A stretch of DNA of 19,093 nucleotides from an uncultured Bacillota bacterium (GTDB lineage Bacteria; Bacillota; Clostridia; Christensenellales; UBA1242), in contig CAMUNJ010000007.1 of NCBI GenBank assembly GCA_947090235.1, positions 1-19,093 of the forward strand, in the 5' to 3' direction. The position numbers were made by a program, and so were the translations under genes. Positions 1-6,444 of the stretch are shown piece by piece. Each line of letters starts with the position of its first letter. Within the stretch, counting starts at the first letter, position 1. The notes under the pieces were generated by a model. It saw nothing but the letters and a program-made list of their open reading frames with translations. It was not told the DNA's origin and did no database searches.

Positions 1-651
1 CTAACGGAACTTAAAACACTTATAGATAGATTAGATAAATGTTTTAAAAAAGATAGTGATAACTTTGCTGAAACTTGTTTTGTAGTTTATAGAATTAAGA
101 AACTATTTGACGATTATAAGCAAGTATGCGTGTATAATCGAAAGCAAGAAACATATAACTTTGATACAATAATGACTGGCTTTGGAATAAGTAAAAGCGA
201 AAGTAGTAGATTGTTAAATTGCTATGACAAATATTGCTGTTTGTCTTGTAGTGATTTAGAAATTGCAAAATGTAGTATTGTTGACGAATTTAAAGGTTTT
301 TCAAAATCTAAACTTTTTGAATTGTTGGTTGTTGACGATGATCAACTTATGCAAGACTTACGAACACAAGTTTTAAGATTTGAGATGTCAGTAGCAACAA
401 TACGAAAATATGTTAAAAATTTGCAAGAACTAAAAAAACAGCAAGCAAGGTTAAATAATAAACAAGAAGAAACTAACGAAGAAAAATTTAATGAAGAAGA
501 TATACCACTTGCATACAACCCACAACAGCATTATGACTTTGATTATTTTGAGAACAAAAACAAAGCACAATTACTTAATATTGTGTGGGAATTGCAAAAA
601 GAAAAAGAAAAAATAGAAGAAAAATATAATAAATTAAAAAGGAGAAATTAA
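1..651 (+). CDS. Probable DNA-binding protein of a mobile element or plasmid-type replication module (5' partial)
   Basis: The reading frame is open from base 1, so the gene starts outside the window and 216 residues are visible. The GTG at 130 is only an internal codon. The middle part (GFGISKSESSRL and following) reads like a helix-turn-helix segment. It is followed by a GFSKSKLFELL block and a VATIRKYVKNL block. From memory, this order of blocks occurs in KorB/ParB-like or replication-associated proteins of Firmicute plasmids and integrative elements. The last third is charged and ends in a Lys/Glu-rich coiled coil. A ribosome binding site for the next gene overlaps the gene's 3' end, so the two are probably co-transcribed. 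The function is inferred from these weak motif resemblances only; no catalytic residues are visible. Confidence 0.55.
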   Translation, partial: LTELKTLIDRLDKCFKKDSDNFAETCFVVYRIKKLFDDYKQVCVYNRKQETYNFDTIMTGFGISKSESSRLLNCYDKYCCLSCSDLEIAKCSIVDEFKGFSKSKLFELLVVDDDQLMQDLRTQVLRFEMSVATIRKYVKNLQELKKQQARLNNKQEETNEEKFNEEDIPLAYNPQQHYDFDYFENKNKAQLLNIVWELQKEKEKIEEKYNKLKRRN

Positions 652-654
652 AAA

Positions 655-837
655 ATGACAGCAGTAGATATTAAAAGATTAGAAACAATAAAACAACTAG
701 AACTAGAAAAATATAAACAATTAGAGATTATTTTAAATAAACAAAAACAAGAAAATGATAAATTGCGATTAGATAATTTGATGTTGCAGTCTAAACTTGC
801 GAAAGCAAATCAAATTATTTCAAGTTTATTAGCATGA
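655..837 (+). CDS. Small coiled-coil protein (60 aa)
   Basis: A short ORF starts 3 nt after the stop of the preceding gene. Its ribosome binding site (aaggaga) lies inside that gene's last codons, which indicates translational coupling. The product is almost entirely one helix rich in Lys, Glu, Gln and Leu with a heptad-like hydrophobic spacing (residues about 8-55), so a coiled coil is likely. It has no signal peptide or membrane segment. I do not recognise the family. Its position suggests an accessory partner of the upstream DNA-binding-type protein, for example through coiled-coil pairing with that protein's C-terminal helix. This is inference. Confidence 0.6.
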   Translation: MTAVDIKRLETIKQLELEKYKQLEIILNKQKQENDKLRLDNLMLQSKLAKANQIISSLLA

Positions 838-853
838 AAATATTGTTTTATAT

Positions 854-888
854 AAAAAGACTAGGTGTTTTGTTGCCTAGTCTTTTTT
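854..888. terminator. Bidirectional rho-independent terminator
   Basis: Arms AGACTAGG (858-865) and CCTAGTCT (876-883) form a perfect 8-bp stem, extended by A-T pairs to 854/887. T-runs follow on both strands. It ends the two plus-strand genes and the convergent minus-strand lipoprotein gene, whose stop codon (877-879) lies inside the stem. Confidence 0.9.
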
Positions 889-1305
889 GTTATTTGAAAT
901 ATATATATTATCATTTATTATGGTTTTATCTTTATATTTTAAAAGTATTGTGTTGTGATCTTTGTTTTTAATTTCTGTTATTACTCTTATTCTTATTGTA
1001 AGGTTTTCATTGATGTTTATTGTTGGATTTGGGTAGAAGACTTCTTCATTTTCATATAAGAAAGATAAATCATTTTTTTCTTCTGTATTTATTTCTATAA
1101 AAAAATCGTTTTCTGTTATTTGTTGTATATCGTTTGTGTTGTTCTCAAACTTTATTGTAAAATCTAAATAATAATCATTTTGTCTTTGCTCTATGCTAAA
1201 TCTTACAAATTCTGCTGTTAGTTCGTTTTTAGCACAGCCAAAAAACAATAAACTACAACCAATAAAAAACAAACAAAAATAATTAAACCTAATAAATCTT
1301 TTCAT
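877..1305 (-). CDS. Putative lipoprotein with an Ig-like (DUF4352-type) extracellular domain
   Basis: The 142-residue product starts with Met-Lys-Arg, followed by a long hydrophobic stretch (about residues 9-23). The stretch ends in LLFFGC with Cys24 as the likely lipidated residue; Phe at -3 is not ideal, and Cys17 (FIGC) is an alternative. The mature part is strand-rich, with alternating hydrophobic residues and an N-N-T-N-D turn. This fits a small Ig-like domain of the DUF4352 kind found in Gram-positive lipoproteins (inference). I chose the ATG at 1303-1305 over an in-frame TTG at 1395 because the latter would translate through a transcription terminator. The ribosome binding site is weak (AGGT). 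A leader with terminator and antiterminator pairing precedes the gene. It probably sits on the outer face of the membrane; its role is unknown. Confidence 0.6.
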   Translation of the reverse strand: MKRFIRFNYFCLFFIGCSLLFFGCAKNELTAEFVRFSIEQRQNDYYLDFTIKFENNTNDIQQITENDFFIEINTEEKNDLSFLYENEEVFYPNPTININENLTIRIRVITEIKNKDHNTILLKYKDKTIINDNIYISNNKKD

Positions 1306-1325
1306 ATCTATACCTATTTTTATAT

Positions 1326-1356
1326 AAAATAAAAGTGCCTTCACAATGGAAGGCAC
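1326..1356 (-). terminator. Attenuator-type terminator in the lipoprotein leader
   Basis: Read on the minus strand, the arms GTGCCTTC and GAAGGCAC form a perfect 8-bp stem with the 6-nt loop CATTGT. It is followed directly by TTTTATTTTATATA. It lies 29 nt upstream of the lipoprotein ATG and downstream of a good minus-strand promoter, so it would stop transcription before the gene unless the stem is opened. The plus-strand side has no T-run. Confidence 0.7.
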
Positions 1357-1476
1357 AGTCCTATCAAAAACAAACCTTTCATTGTTGCGACACAATTTTT
1401 CTATGTAGAAAGAGAAAAGTTTGTATAATAGGTAAAATTATACTCCTACATAGATTAAATATTCTATTGTGTCGCA
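1335..1476 (-). promoter_or_regulatory. Structured leader RNA with alternative terminator and antiterminator pairing
   Basis: The leader starts with a three-part hairpin. Outer arms are 1386-1396 with 1466-1476 (11 bp, perfect), middle arms 1401-1408 with 1446-1453 (8 bp), and inner arms 1423-1429 with 1437-1443 (7 bp). Next to the outer arm is ACAATGAAAGG (minus strand, 1385 to 1375). This pairs at 10 of 11 positions with CCTTCCATTGT (1353 to 1343), which is the 5' arm plus the whole loop of the terminator. The same ACAAT can instead pair with the ATTGT of the outer arm. It matches no riboswitch class or T-box that I know. Confidence 0.55.
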
Positions 1477-1481
1477 TGGTT

Positions 1482-1510
1482 ATATTATCATAAAGAGATT
1501 TTTAAGTCAA
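1482..1510 (-). promoter_or_regulatory. Sigma-A-type promoter for the lipoprotein leader
   Basis: On the minus strand, TTGACT (1510-1505) and TAATAT (1487-1482) are 17 bp apart, with a TG one base before the -10 (extended -10). The expected start, about 7 nt downstream, falls at 1474-1476, the base of the leader hairpin. The agreement of start point and structure supports both. Confidence 0.6.
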
Positions 1511-1565
1511 ATAAATTGTAGAACATTTAATATTTTAATTTATATTACAAAAGGAGATTACACAA

Positions 1566-2600
1566 ATGAAACACAAAGGGAATAAAAATTTATCATTTAC
1601 ACAAAGATTACAAATTGAAACATTGTATAATTCAAAACATAAAGTTAAAGAAATTGCACAAATTTTACAATTACATATATCAACGATTTATTATGAACTA
1701 AAAAAAGGACTTTATGAACATACAACTAAACAAGACCGTTTTTGGAAAGTTTATGAATATAAAGAAATAAAATATTCAGCAAATATTGCACAAGATAGAT
1801 ATAATCAAGTTTGCTTGAATAAAGGCAGAGATTTGAAAATTGGTAAAGATTTTGGACTTGTTGAATATATGGAAAAACGAGTTAATGAAGATAAAATCTC
1901 ACCTTGTGCTGTTCTTGGCGAGATTAAGTATAAAAAAATGCCTTTTACTATTATTAGTAAAACAACTCTTTATAGATATATTGACATGGGTATTTTTGCA
2001 AATATAAAAATTGAAAAACGCAAAAAGGCATATAAGAAAGTTACAATCAAACGAGCACCAAAAGGAACAAGTATTGAGAAAAGACCTTTGGAGATAAGAC
2101 AACGTAAAACTTTTGGTCATTGGGAAATGGACTGCGTTTGTGGTAGCAATAAAGCAACCCTGCTTGTATTAAGTGAAAGACTTACACGTAAAGAAATAAT
2201 TTTTCAAATGCAAGACCAAAAAGCAAATAGTGTTATTCATTGTTTGAACGTGTTGGAAAGGCGGTTTGGTGCAATGTTTAAGAAAGTGTTTAAAACAATT
2301 ACAGTTGACAATGGAAGTGAGTTTTCAGATTTCAAAGGACTTGAAAAATCTTGTTATGGCAGAAATGCAAAGCGAACACTTGTATATTATTGCCATCCTT
2401 ATTGTTCGAGTGAACGTGGCACAAATGAACGACTTAACCGAGAAATTCGCCGACTTATACCTAAAAGCACACCATTAAGTAAATATACCATAGAAGATAT
2501 AAAGAAAGTGGAAGATTGGGTAAATAACTACCCACGAGAAGTGTTAGGTTATGCAACATCACAAGAATTGTTTGATAAACAAATACAATCACTGGCTTAA
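1566..2600 (+). CDS. IS30-family transposase
   Basis: A DDE-type transposase of 344 residues that cuts and joins the ends of its own element. The N-terminal helix-turn-helix (about residues 10-48, FTQRLQIETLYN then VKEIAQILQLHISTIYYELKKG) is the IS30 DNA-binding part. The catalytic core shows HWEMD (Asp189), TVDNG (Asp248) and RGTNE (Glu288), followed by NREIRRLIPK, the usual IS30 ending. The last Asp and the Glu are 39 residues apart, six more than I count in classical IS30, which fits a Clostridia subgroup with an insertion around YGRNAK. An AAAGGAGA ribosome binding site lies 9 nt before the ATG. The gene is intact, with no frameshift, so the element may be active. It is co-directional with the genes to its left and convergent with the core genes to its right. 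Confidence 0.93.
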   Translation: MKHKGNKNLSFTQRLQIETLYNSKHKVKEIAQILQLHISTIYYELKKGLYEHTTKQDRFWKVYEYKEIKYSANIAQDRYNQVCLNKGRDLKIGKDFGLVEYMEKRVNEDKISPCAVLGEIKYKKMPFTIISKTTLYRYIDMGIFANIKIEKRKKAYKKVTIKRAPKGTSIEKRPLEIRQRKTFGHWEMDCVCGSNKATLLVLSERLTRKEIIFQMQDQKANSVIHCLNVLERRFGAMFKKVFKTITVDNGSEFSDFKGLEKSCYGRNAKRTLVYYCHPYCSSERGTNERLNREIRRLIPKSTPLSKYTIEDIKKVEDWVNNYPREVLGYATSQELFDKQIQSLA

Positions 2601-2625
2601 CAAAAACTTAATATAACACTTTTTA

Positions 2626-2651
2626 AGTGTGTAAACTACACACTCTTTTTT
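2626..2651 (+). terminator. Terminator after the transposase
   Basis: Arms AGTGTGTA (2626-2633) and TACACACT (2637-2644) form a perfect 8-bp stem with a 3-nt loop, followed by CTTTTTT. The same sequence probably overlaps the right end of the element. Confidence 0.75.
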
Positions 2652-2660
2652 GCTGTAAAA

Positions 2661-2747
2661 AAAGAAAAGTAGTCTTGTTCTATACCATTAAACCCCTTCA
2701 TGAAGGGGTTTAATGGTTGTTTCAGTTAAAATATACTACTTTTCTTT
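2661..2747. repeat. Nested palindromes between the IS and the core genes
   Basis: A perfect 32-bp palindrome (2685-2716), with GC-rich half CCCCTTCA, lies inside a second 13-bp inverted repeat: AAAGAAAAGTAGT (2661-2673) and ACTACTTTTCTTT (2735-2747). T-rich sequence follows on the plus strand (2750-2767), so it could also act as a strong terminator between the convergent transposase and membrane protein genes. The outer arms resemble the palindromic heads at 6264-6288 and 10109-10135. Confidence 0.7.
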
Positions 2748-2799
2748 AAATTTTTTTATTTTTTTTGAAATTTTCGATAAATTTACTTGACTTTACAAT

Positions 2800-2841
2800 A
2801 TAATATCAAAAATTTAGCCAACATTAAATTTTAGATATTAT
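2800..2841. repeat. AT-rich hairpin downstream of the CorB-like gene
   Basis: Two 17-nt arms (2800-2816 and 2825-2841) pair with one mismatch around an 8-nt loop. No T-run follows on either strand. It may be a 3'-end stabiliser or a weak terminator for the minus-strand membrane protein gene. The rest of 2748-2886 is featureless AT-rich DNA. Confidence 0.45.
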
Positions 2842-2886
2842 CAATTTATAAAAATACATATTTGCAAAAAAACTTTATAAGAAAAT

Positions 2887-3480
2887 TTACTTTGCACTTT
2901 TTTTTCTTTTCTTTAATAATCTTTTTTCTAAAACTTTACCTATAAAAAGAATTAGTTTGTTGGAGTTTGTGATAGCATATTCTTTCATTATCGCTTTAAA
3001 GAAAATGGTTAGACCTGCAATAACTGCACTCACAATTGTAGAAATCAAAAGTACAAGATTTTGATTTTGAAGTGTTTGAGTGAGTGCAACAACAACGCAA
3101 GCCCCGCCTGCCCCACATAGAGTAGAACAAATATCGCCTACAACATCTGCACAAAGACAACACACTTTTTCAGAATTCTCACAAAGATGAAGCCCTGCAC
3201 TTGCACCAAAAACACCATCTTTTCGCCACTCCAAAAATTTTTCTTCATCTGCTGATGCAACAGCGATGCCAAACATATCAAAAACAACACTTAGAAAGAT
3301 AAAAACGCAAATGCCGACTATTGCCATAGTCACACCTAGTTTTGAAAGCAAGGTTTGACTCAAAAGTCCAAATATAATTGACAAACTTATAGATAAAATA
3401 AGAGTTTGAAATGCCCACTTATAATTAGGTTTATCTTTAACACCTTGAATTTTTATTGTTCGTTTTTTATCATTTCTCAT
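2887..3480 (-). CDS. CorB/DUF21-like membrane protein
   Basis: A 197-residue membrane protein. Hydrophobic segments lie at about residues 22-42, 50-72 and 142-161, with a possible fourth at 110-132, between a basic N-terminus and a very basic C-terminus. The block FDMFGIAVASADEEKF, followed by GASAGLHL and DVVGDICSTLCGAGGA, resembles proteins of Clostridia annotated as Mg2+/Co2+ transporter CorB or DUF21-like (recalled, not searched). The CBS domains of true CorB proteins are absent, so a transport role is unproven. Seven Cys lie between residues 100 and 128 (100, 107, 108, 110, 118, 122, 128), an unusually dense cluster. There is no clear ribosome binding site before the ATG. It lies 36 bp after the preceding membrane protein gene, probably in the same transcript as xseB. 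Confidence 0.6.
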   Translation of the reverse strand: MRNDKKRTIKIQGVKDKPNYKWAFQTLILSISLSIIFGLLSQTLLSKLGVTMAIVGICVFIFLSVVFDMFGIAVASADEEKFLEWRKDGVFGASAGLHLCENSEKVCCLCADVVGDICSTLCGAGGACVVVALTQTLQNQNLVLLISTIVSAVIAGLTIFFKAIMKEYAITNSNKLILFIGKVLEKRLLKKRKKSAK

Positions 3481-3516
3481 AGAGTATTTTATTAAGCGAA
3501 GACTATATGTATGAGG

Positions 3517-4239
3517 TTAATTTTTTAATTTTTGCTTTCTGCTCCATACTGAAGAAAGAGCGATTAGAAATTCGCCTGGTATATAGCAAATAAATGCAAT
3601 ATCATAATTCTCTATTATATTTAGAAACCACCCTGTTATACCTAAAATGTCGACTGCTCCATATTGTAAACCTACAAAGATATCACATATAAGAAGTAAT
3701 AATAAACCAAAGAATAAAATCCATTCAGTTTTGATATAAAATAACAAAACTATTACAGTTATTAAACAATTAATCGCATATAGTAAAGAAATAATTTCTA
3801 CAGTTTCAAGATGAAGAAAATGTTGAATGACAAAATAAGCAACAATTGTGACGGCTATTCGAACTAAAAGATTAAGTAATTTTAGCCAAACATTTTTAGT
3901 TAAATAAATGGTATATAAAGCGTAAGCAAATTGAATAAAACAAAATATACAAACACCTATAAGTTGAGTTTTATAAGATAAAGTTAAAACTAAAAAATAA
4001 TCTGCAACAACATTCAAAGCAAGTGCGATAGTTATTAATATCTTTTTTGTATCTTTTTTTATAAATAACAATGAAAAAACAAAGCAGGCGATAATACAAG
4101 TATAACATAGTATATTTTTGCAATCACCTATTCTTATATCACCCTCAATATTGGCATATAAATACATACCAAAAACAAGAATTGCAAATAAAATACTTGC
4201 AATTAGTTTAAAGTAAAATGCTTTTCTGTTTTGTTTCAC
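3517..4239 (-). CDS. Polytopic membrane protein, YhhN-like
   Basis: A 240-residue protein that is nearly all membrane: about seven or eight hydrophobic helices separated by short loops with Lys, ending in a basic tail. Two blocks, NVVADYFLVL...IGVCIFCFIQFAYALY and LLLLICDIFVGL, recall the repeated acidic-in-membrane pattern of the YhhN/TMEM86 family (lysoplasmalogenase-like). The match is by eye and tentative. It starts with GTG directly after the xseB stop (TAAGTG), with AGAGGA six bases upstream, so its translation is probably coupled to xseB. No function can be given with confidence. Confidence 0.5.
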   Translation of the reverse strand: MKQNRKAFYFKLIASILFAILVFGMYLYANIEGDIRIGDCKNILCYTCIIACFVFSLLFIKKDTKKILITIALALNVVADYFLVLTLSYKTQLIGVCIFCFIQFAYALYTIYLTKNVWLKLLNLLVRIAVTIVAYFVIQHFLHLETVEIISLLYAINCLITVIVLLFYIKTEWILFFGLLLLLICDIFVGLQYGAVDILGITGWFLNIIENYDIAFICYIPGEFLIALSSVWSRKQKLKN

Positions 4240-4449
4240 TTATTCCTCTATCAATTTGCCAAGTTCTTCTTTAATAATTGTTAGTTTTCCCTTAGCAGTG
4301 TCAAGTTCACCAAAACAAAATTTAACAAGTTCTTGACCACGCTCAAAGGCTTTAACCGCTTCTGCCATTGGTAGATTGCCGTTTTCAAGTTTTGCAACGA
4401 TTTCTTCAAGTTCCTTGCTTGCTTGTTCATATGTCAATTTTTCTTCCAT
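4240..4449 (-). CDS. xseB: Exodeoxyribonuclease VII small subunit
   Basis: This is the 69-residue small subunit of exonuclease VII, which binds the large subunit XseA to give an enzyme that degrades single-stranded DNA from both ends in repair. The family signature is present: TYEQASKELEEIVAKLENG (residues 5-23), LPMAEAVKAFERGQEL, then a C-terminal helix with KLTII. The length is typical. An AAGGAG ribosome binding site lies 7 nt before the ATG. It is not next to xseA as in Bacillus: proS and a repeat-bearing gap separate them by about 2 kb. The YhhN-like gene follows without a gap. Confidence 0.93.
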   Translation of the reverse strand: MEEKLTYEQASKELEEIVAKLENGNLPMAEAVKAFERGQELVKFCFGELDTAKGKLTIIKEELGKLIEE

Positions 4450-4505
4450 TTTTTCTCCTTTATTTATTTTTCTTGGCTATTCTGTTTTAGTTATATTATA
4501 ATAAC

Positions 4506-4533
4506 ATACTAGTCCAAAATAGTAACTAGTCAA
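4506..4533 (-). promoter_or_regulatory. Possible promoter of xseB with tandem heptamers
   Basis: On the minus strand, TTGACT (4533-4528) and TAGTAT (4511-4506) are 16 bp apart. Two direct copies of ACTAGTC (plus strand, 4508-4514 and 4525-4531), 17 bp apart, overlap the -10 and -35 boxes. That is a spacing expected of operator half-sites on one face of the helix. The evidence is weak, and read-through from proS is also possible. Confidence 0.3.
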
Positions 4534-4542
4534 CAAGATATT

Positions 4543-6243
4543 TTAATCTATTTTACAAAGTTCTTTAAGTTTATTTTCAAGATCGGTTAATGCAATCATC
4601 ATCTTATCGCCAGTTGAACGAATAGTTATTTCTGCTTGATTTTCAGATAAACTCCTTGGGCTTACAACTACTCTAATTGGAAATCCCATAAGTTCGCTAT
4701 CTGTTAATTTAACACCTGCTGATACTTTGCGATCATCATAAATTATCTCAAAATTTTTAGAAAGTGATTTATAAAGTTGTTCTGCTACATTAGCCACATT
4801 TTCATCATCATTTCGAAGTGGGCAAAGATAAATTTGCCAAGGAGCAATAGCCATAGGCCAGTTTAAACCCTTTTCATCTGCACTTTCTTCGGCAATGGAC
4901 GCAAGCGAACGCCCTACTCCAATCCCATAACAACCCATTATTGGATTGATTAAACTTCCATCAGGCATTGTCACAGCCATACCCATAGATTTTGTATACT
5001 TTGTACCTAATTGGAAGATGTTTCCTATTTCTATACCTCGTTTTATTGTAAGAGGTTTACCACAATGAGGGCAAAGTTCACCATCATTTACCTTTACAAT
5101 ATCTACATAACTTTCAGGTTTTATATCTCTAGACATATTTACACCTGTTAAGTGATATCCTTCTTTATTTGCACCTGCAACCAGACCACAAAGGTTTTCA
5201 AGACTCTTATCAAAAATTTTGATAATATTTTTTGAATTTAAACCAACTGCTCCAATGTTACCTTTAACAAGTTCGCTTCCTTCAAGGTCTTTTACTGCAA
5301 CATCGCAGCCAACAATCTTTTTAAGTTTTGCCTCATTGATTTCTTTATCTCCTCGCACAAATGCAACCACTGTTTGTTTATCATTGCCTAGCATTGCATA
5401 GCAAACGGCTTTTATAGTTTGTTGAGGTTTTATTTTTAAAAGTTGGCAAACTTCTTCAATTGTTTTTGATTCTCCTGTGTAAACTTCTTTTAATTCACTA
5501 TCTTCAAACTTAGGCATTTCATAAACAGAGGTTGCAACTTCCATATTTGCTTTAGCGTTACAATCAGGACAAATAACAATACTATCTTCACCAATATCAG
5601 TCAATAGATGGAATTCATGAGCATAAGAGCCCCCCATCATGCCGCTGTCAGATTTAACAGAAATAAAGTTCTTCATACCTATACGAGTATAGATACGATT
5701 ATATGCTTCAAACATTTCATTATAGTATTTCTCTAAATCTTGATATGAAGTATGGAAAGAATATGCATCTTTCATTGTAAATTCTTTTACACGAATGAGT
5801 CCTGCTCTTGGTCTTGCCTCATCTCTAAACTTTGTTTGTATTTGATAAATCATAAAAGGCAATTGGTCATAACTTTTGATAATATTTTGGCAGGCATGAA
5901 CGGCTGCTTCTTCATGAGTCATACCAAGAAGCATATCACGCCCTGCTCTATCTTTAAAGCGTACCATTTCTTCGCCAATAGAAGAGTATCTTCCGCTTTT
6001 ATCCCACATTTCGCGTGGCATAACAACAGGGAACAACACTTCTTGTCCACCCACTTTATCCATTTCTTCTCTTATGATTTTTTGTATTTTTTGGCTTACA
6101 CGCTGTGCTGGTGGCAAAAGAGTATAAATACCATTGCTAACTTGTTTTATATACCCCGCTCTAACAAGCAAAATATGGCTTTTAACATTCGCACCTTGTG
6201 GAATATCTTTTGTCCTCTCGCTAACCATATGACTTATTCTCAT
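4543..6243 (-). CDS. proS: Prolyl-tRNA synthetase (bacterial type)
   Basis: This enzyme joins proline to tRNA-Pro. The 566 residues match the usual bacterial-type length. The N-terminal class II core has RAGYIKQVSNGIYTLLP (motif 1 region, about 28-44), KFRDEARPRAGLIRVKEF (motif 2, about 138-155) and GIGVGR (motif 3, 440-445). The YbaK-type editing insertion lies between, about residues 245-380. It is flanked by two Cys pairs, CPDC (225-228) and CPHC (391-394), which probably bind zinc. The anticodon-binding domain is at about 465-566. The ATG has AGGAGG seven bases upstream. The leader contains a palindromic repeat and a hairpin but no T-box sequence, although T-boxes are common on aminoacyl-tRNA synthetase genes of Firmicutes. 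Position between xseA and xseB is unusual. Confidence 0.97.
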   Translation of the reverse strand: MRISHMVSERTKDIPQGANVKSHILLVRAGYIKQVSNGIYTLLPPAQRVSQKIQKIIREEMDKVGGQEVLFPVVMPREMWDKSGRYSSIGEEMVRFKDRAGRDMLLGMTHEEAAVHACQNIIKSYDQLPFMIYQIQTKFRDEARPRAGLIRVKEFTMKDAYSFHTSYQDLEKYYNEMFEAYNRIYTRIGMKNFISVKSDSGMMGGSYAHEFHLLTDIGEDSIVICPDCNAKANMEVATSVYEMPKFEDSELKEVYTGESKTIEEVCQLLKIKPQQTIKAVCYAMLGNDKQTVVAFVRGDKEINEAKLKKIVGCDVAVKDLEGSELVKGNIGAVGLNSKNIIKIFDKSLENLCGLVAGANKEGYHLTGVNMSRDIKPESYVDIVKVNDGELCPHCGKPLTIKRGIEIGNIFQLGTKYTKSMGMAVTMPDGSLINPIMGCYGIGVGRSLASIAEESADEKGLNWPMAIAPWQIYLCPLRNDDENVANVAEQLYKSLSKNFEIIYDDRKVSAGVKLTDSELMGFPIRVVVSPRSLSENQAEITIRSTGDKMMIALTDLENKLKELCKID

Positions 6244-6253
6244 ATCTTCCTCC

Positions 6254-6303
6254 TGTTTATTCTCTTCTTTTCTTTAAAAGAAAAGAAGCAAAAGAAAACT
6301 TAT
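6254..6303. repeat. Interspersed repeat copy 1 (palindromic head) in the proS leader
   Basis: A perfect 25-nt palindrome has arms CTTCTTTTCTTT (6264-6275) and AAAGAAAAGAAG (6277-6288). It is bordered by TGTTTATTCTC and GCAAAAGAAAACTTAT. It is nearly identical over 50 nt to 10100-10149. Compared with that copy, one A-T pair is missing from both arms, so the palindrome is kept. Confidence 0.75.
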
Positions 6304-6304
6304 C

Positions 6305-6344
6305 TTTGCAATTTTTTGTTATTTAATAACTTCAAAATTGCAAA
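6305..6344. repeat. Hairpin following repeat copy 1
   Basis: TTTGCAATTTT and its complement AAAATTGCAAA (6334-6344), with an inner GTTAT/ATAAC stem, form a long stem-loop directly after the repeat head. On the minus strand it precedes proS in the leader. The rest of 6345-6444 has only short AT hairpins, one of them (6425-6444) directly after the xseA stop. Confidence 0.6.
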
Positions 6345-6444
6345 TGATTTATTTGACTAACCTTTGTCCAATTGTTTTGTTTAGTTCATCACTTACAATA
6401 ATGACTATTGTTTTTTGATGATTGACTTTATAATTATATAAAGT

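Larger units (their letters stand above)
1514..2651 (+). mobile_element. IS30-family insertion sequence (ends approximate)
   Basis: The element carries a single intact IS30-type transposase gene. Candidate ends are near 1517 and 2645: both show an inward-reading TGTAG core (TTGTAGAACATTTAA at the left, GTGTAGTTTACACAC at the right on the minus strand). Beyond that core the match is poor, so I cannot fix the inverted repeats or a target duplication. The left end would lie a few bases from the -35 box of the lipoprotein promoter. Confidence 0.5.

Noticed and set aside
1306..1395. N-terminal extension of the lipoprotein from an in-frame TTG at 1395
   Set aside because: It would run through a hairpin terminator, has no ribosome binding site, and hides a good signal peptide start at 1305.
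2266..2478. Second ORF inside the transposase gene
   Set aside because: It is an out-of-frame overlap within an intact single-ORF IS30 transposase and has no ribosome binding site; IS30 does not need a frameshift product.
1514..2651. Exact inverted repeats and target duplication of the IS30 element
   Set aside because: Only a TGTAG core matches between the two candidate ends; a precise call would be guesswork.
5752..6360. Long plus-strand reading frame opposite proS
   Set aside because: Composition is that of an antisense shadow; proS is certain on the other strand, and no ribosome binding site or recognisable domain is present.
6244..6444. T-box riboswitch ahead of proS
   Set aside because: No GGGTGGNACC-type T-box sequence or terminator occurs in the leader; only the repeat head and AT-rich hairpins are seen.
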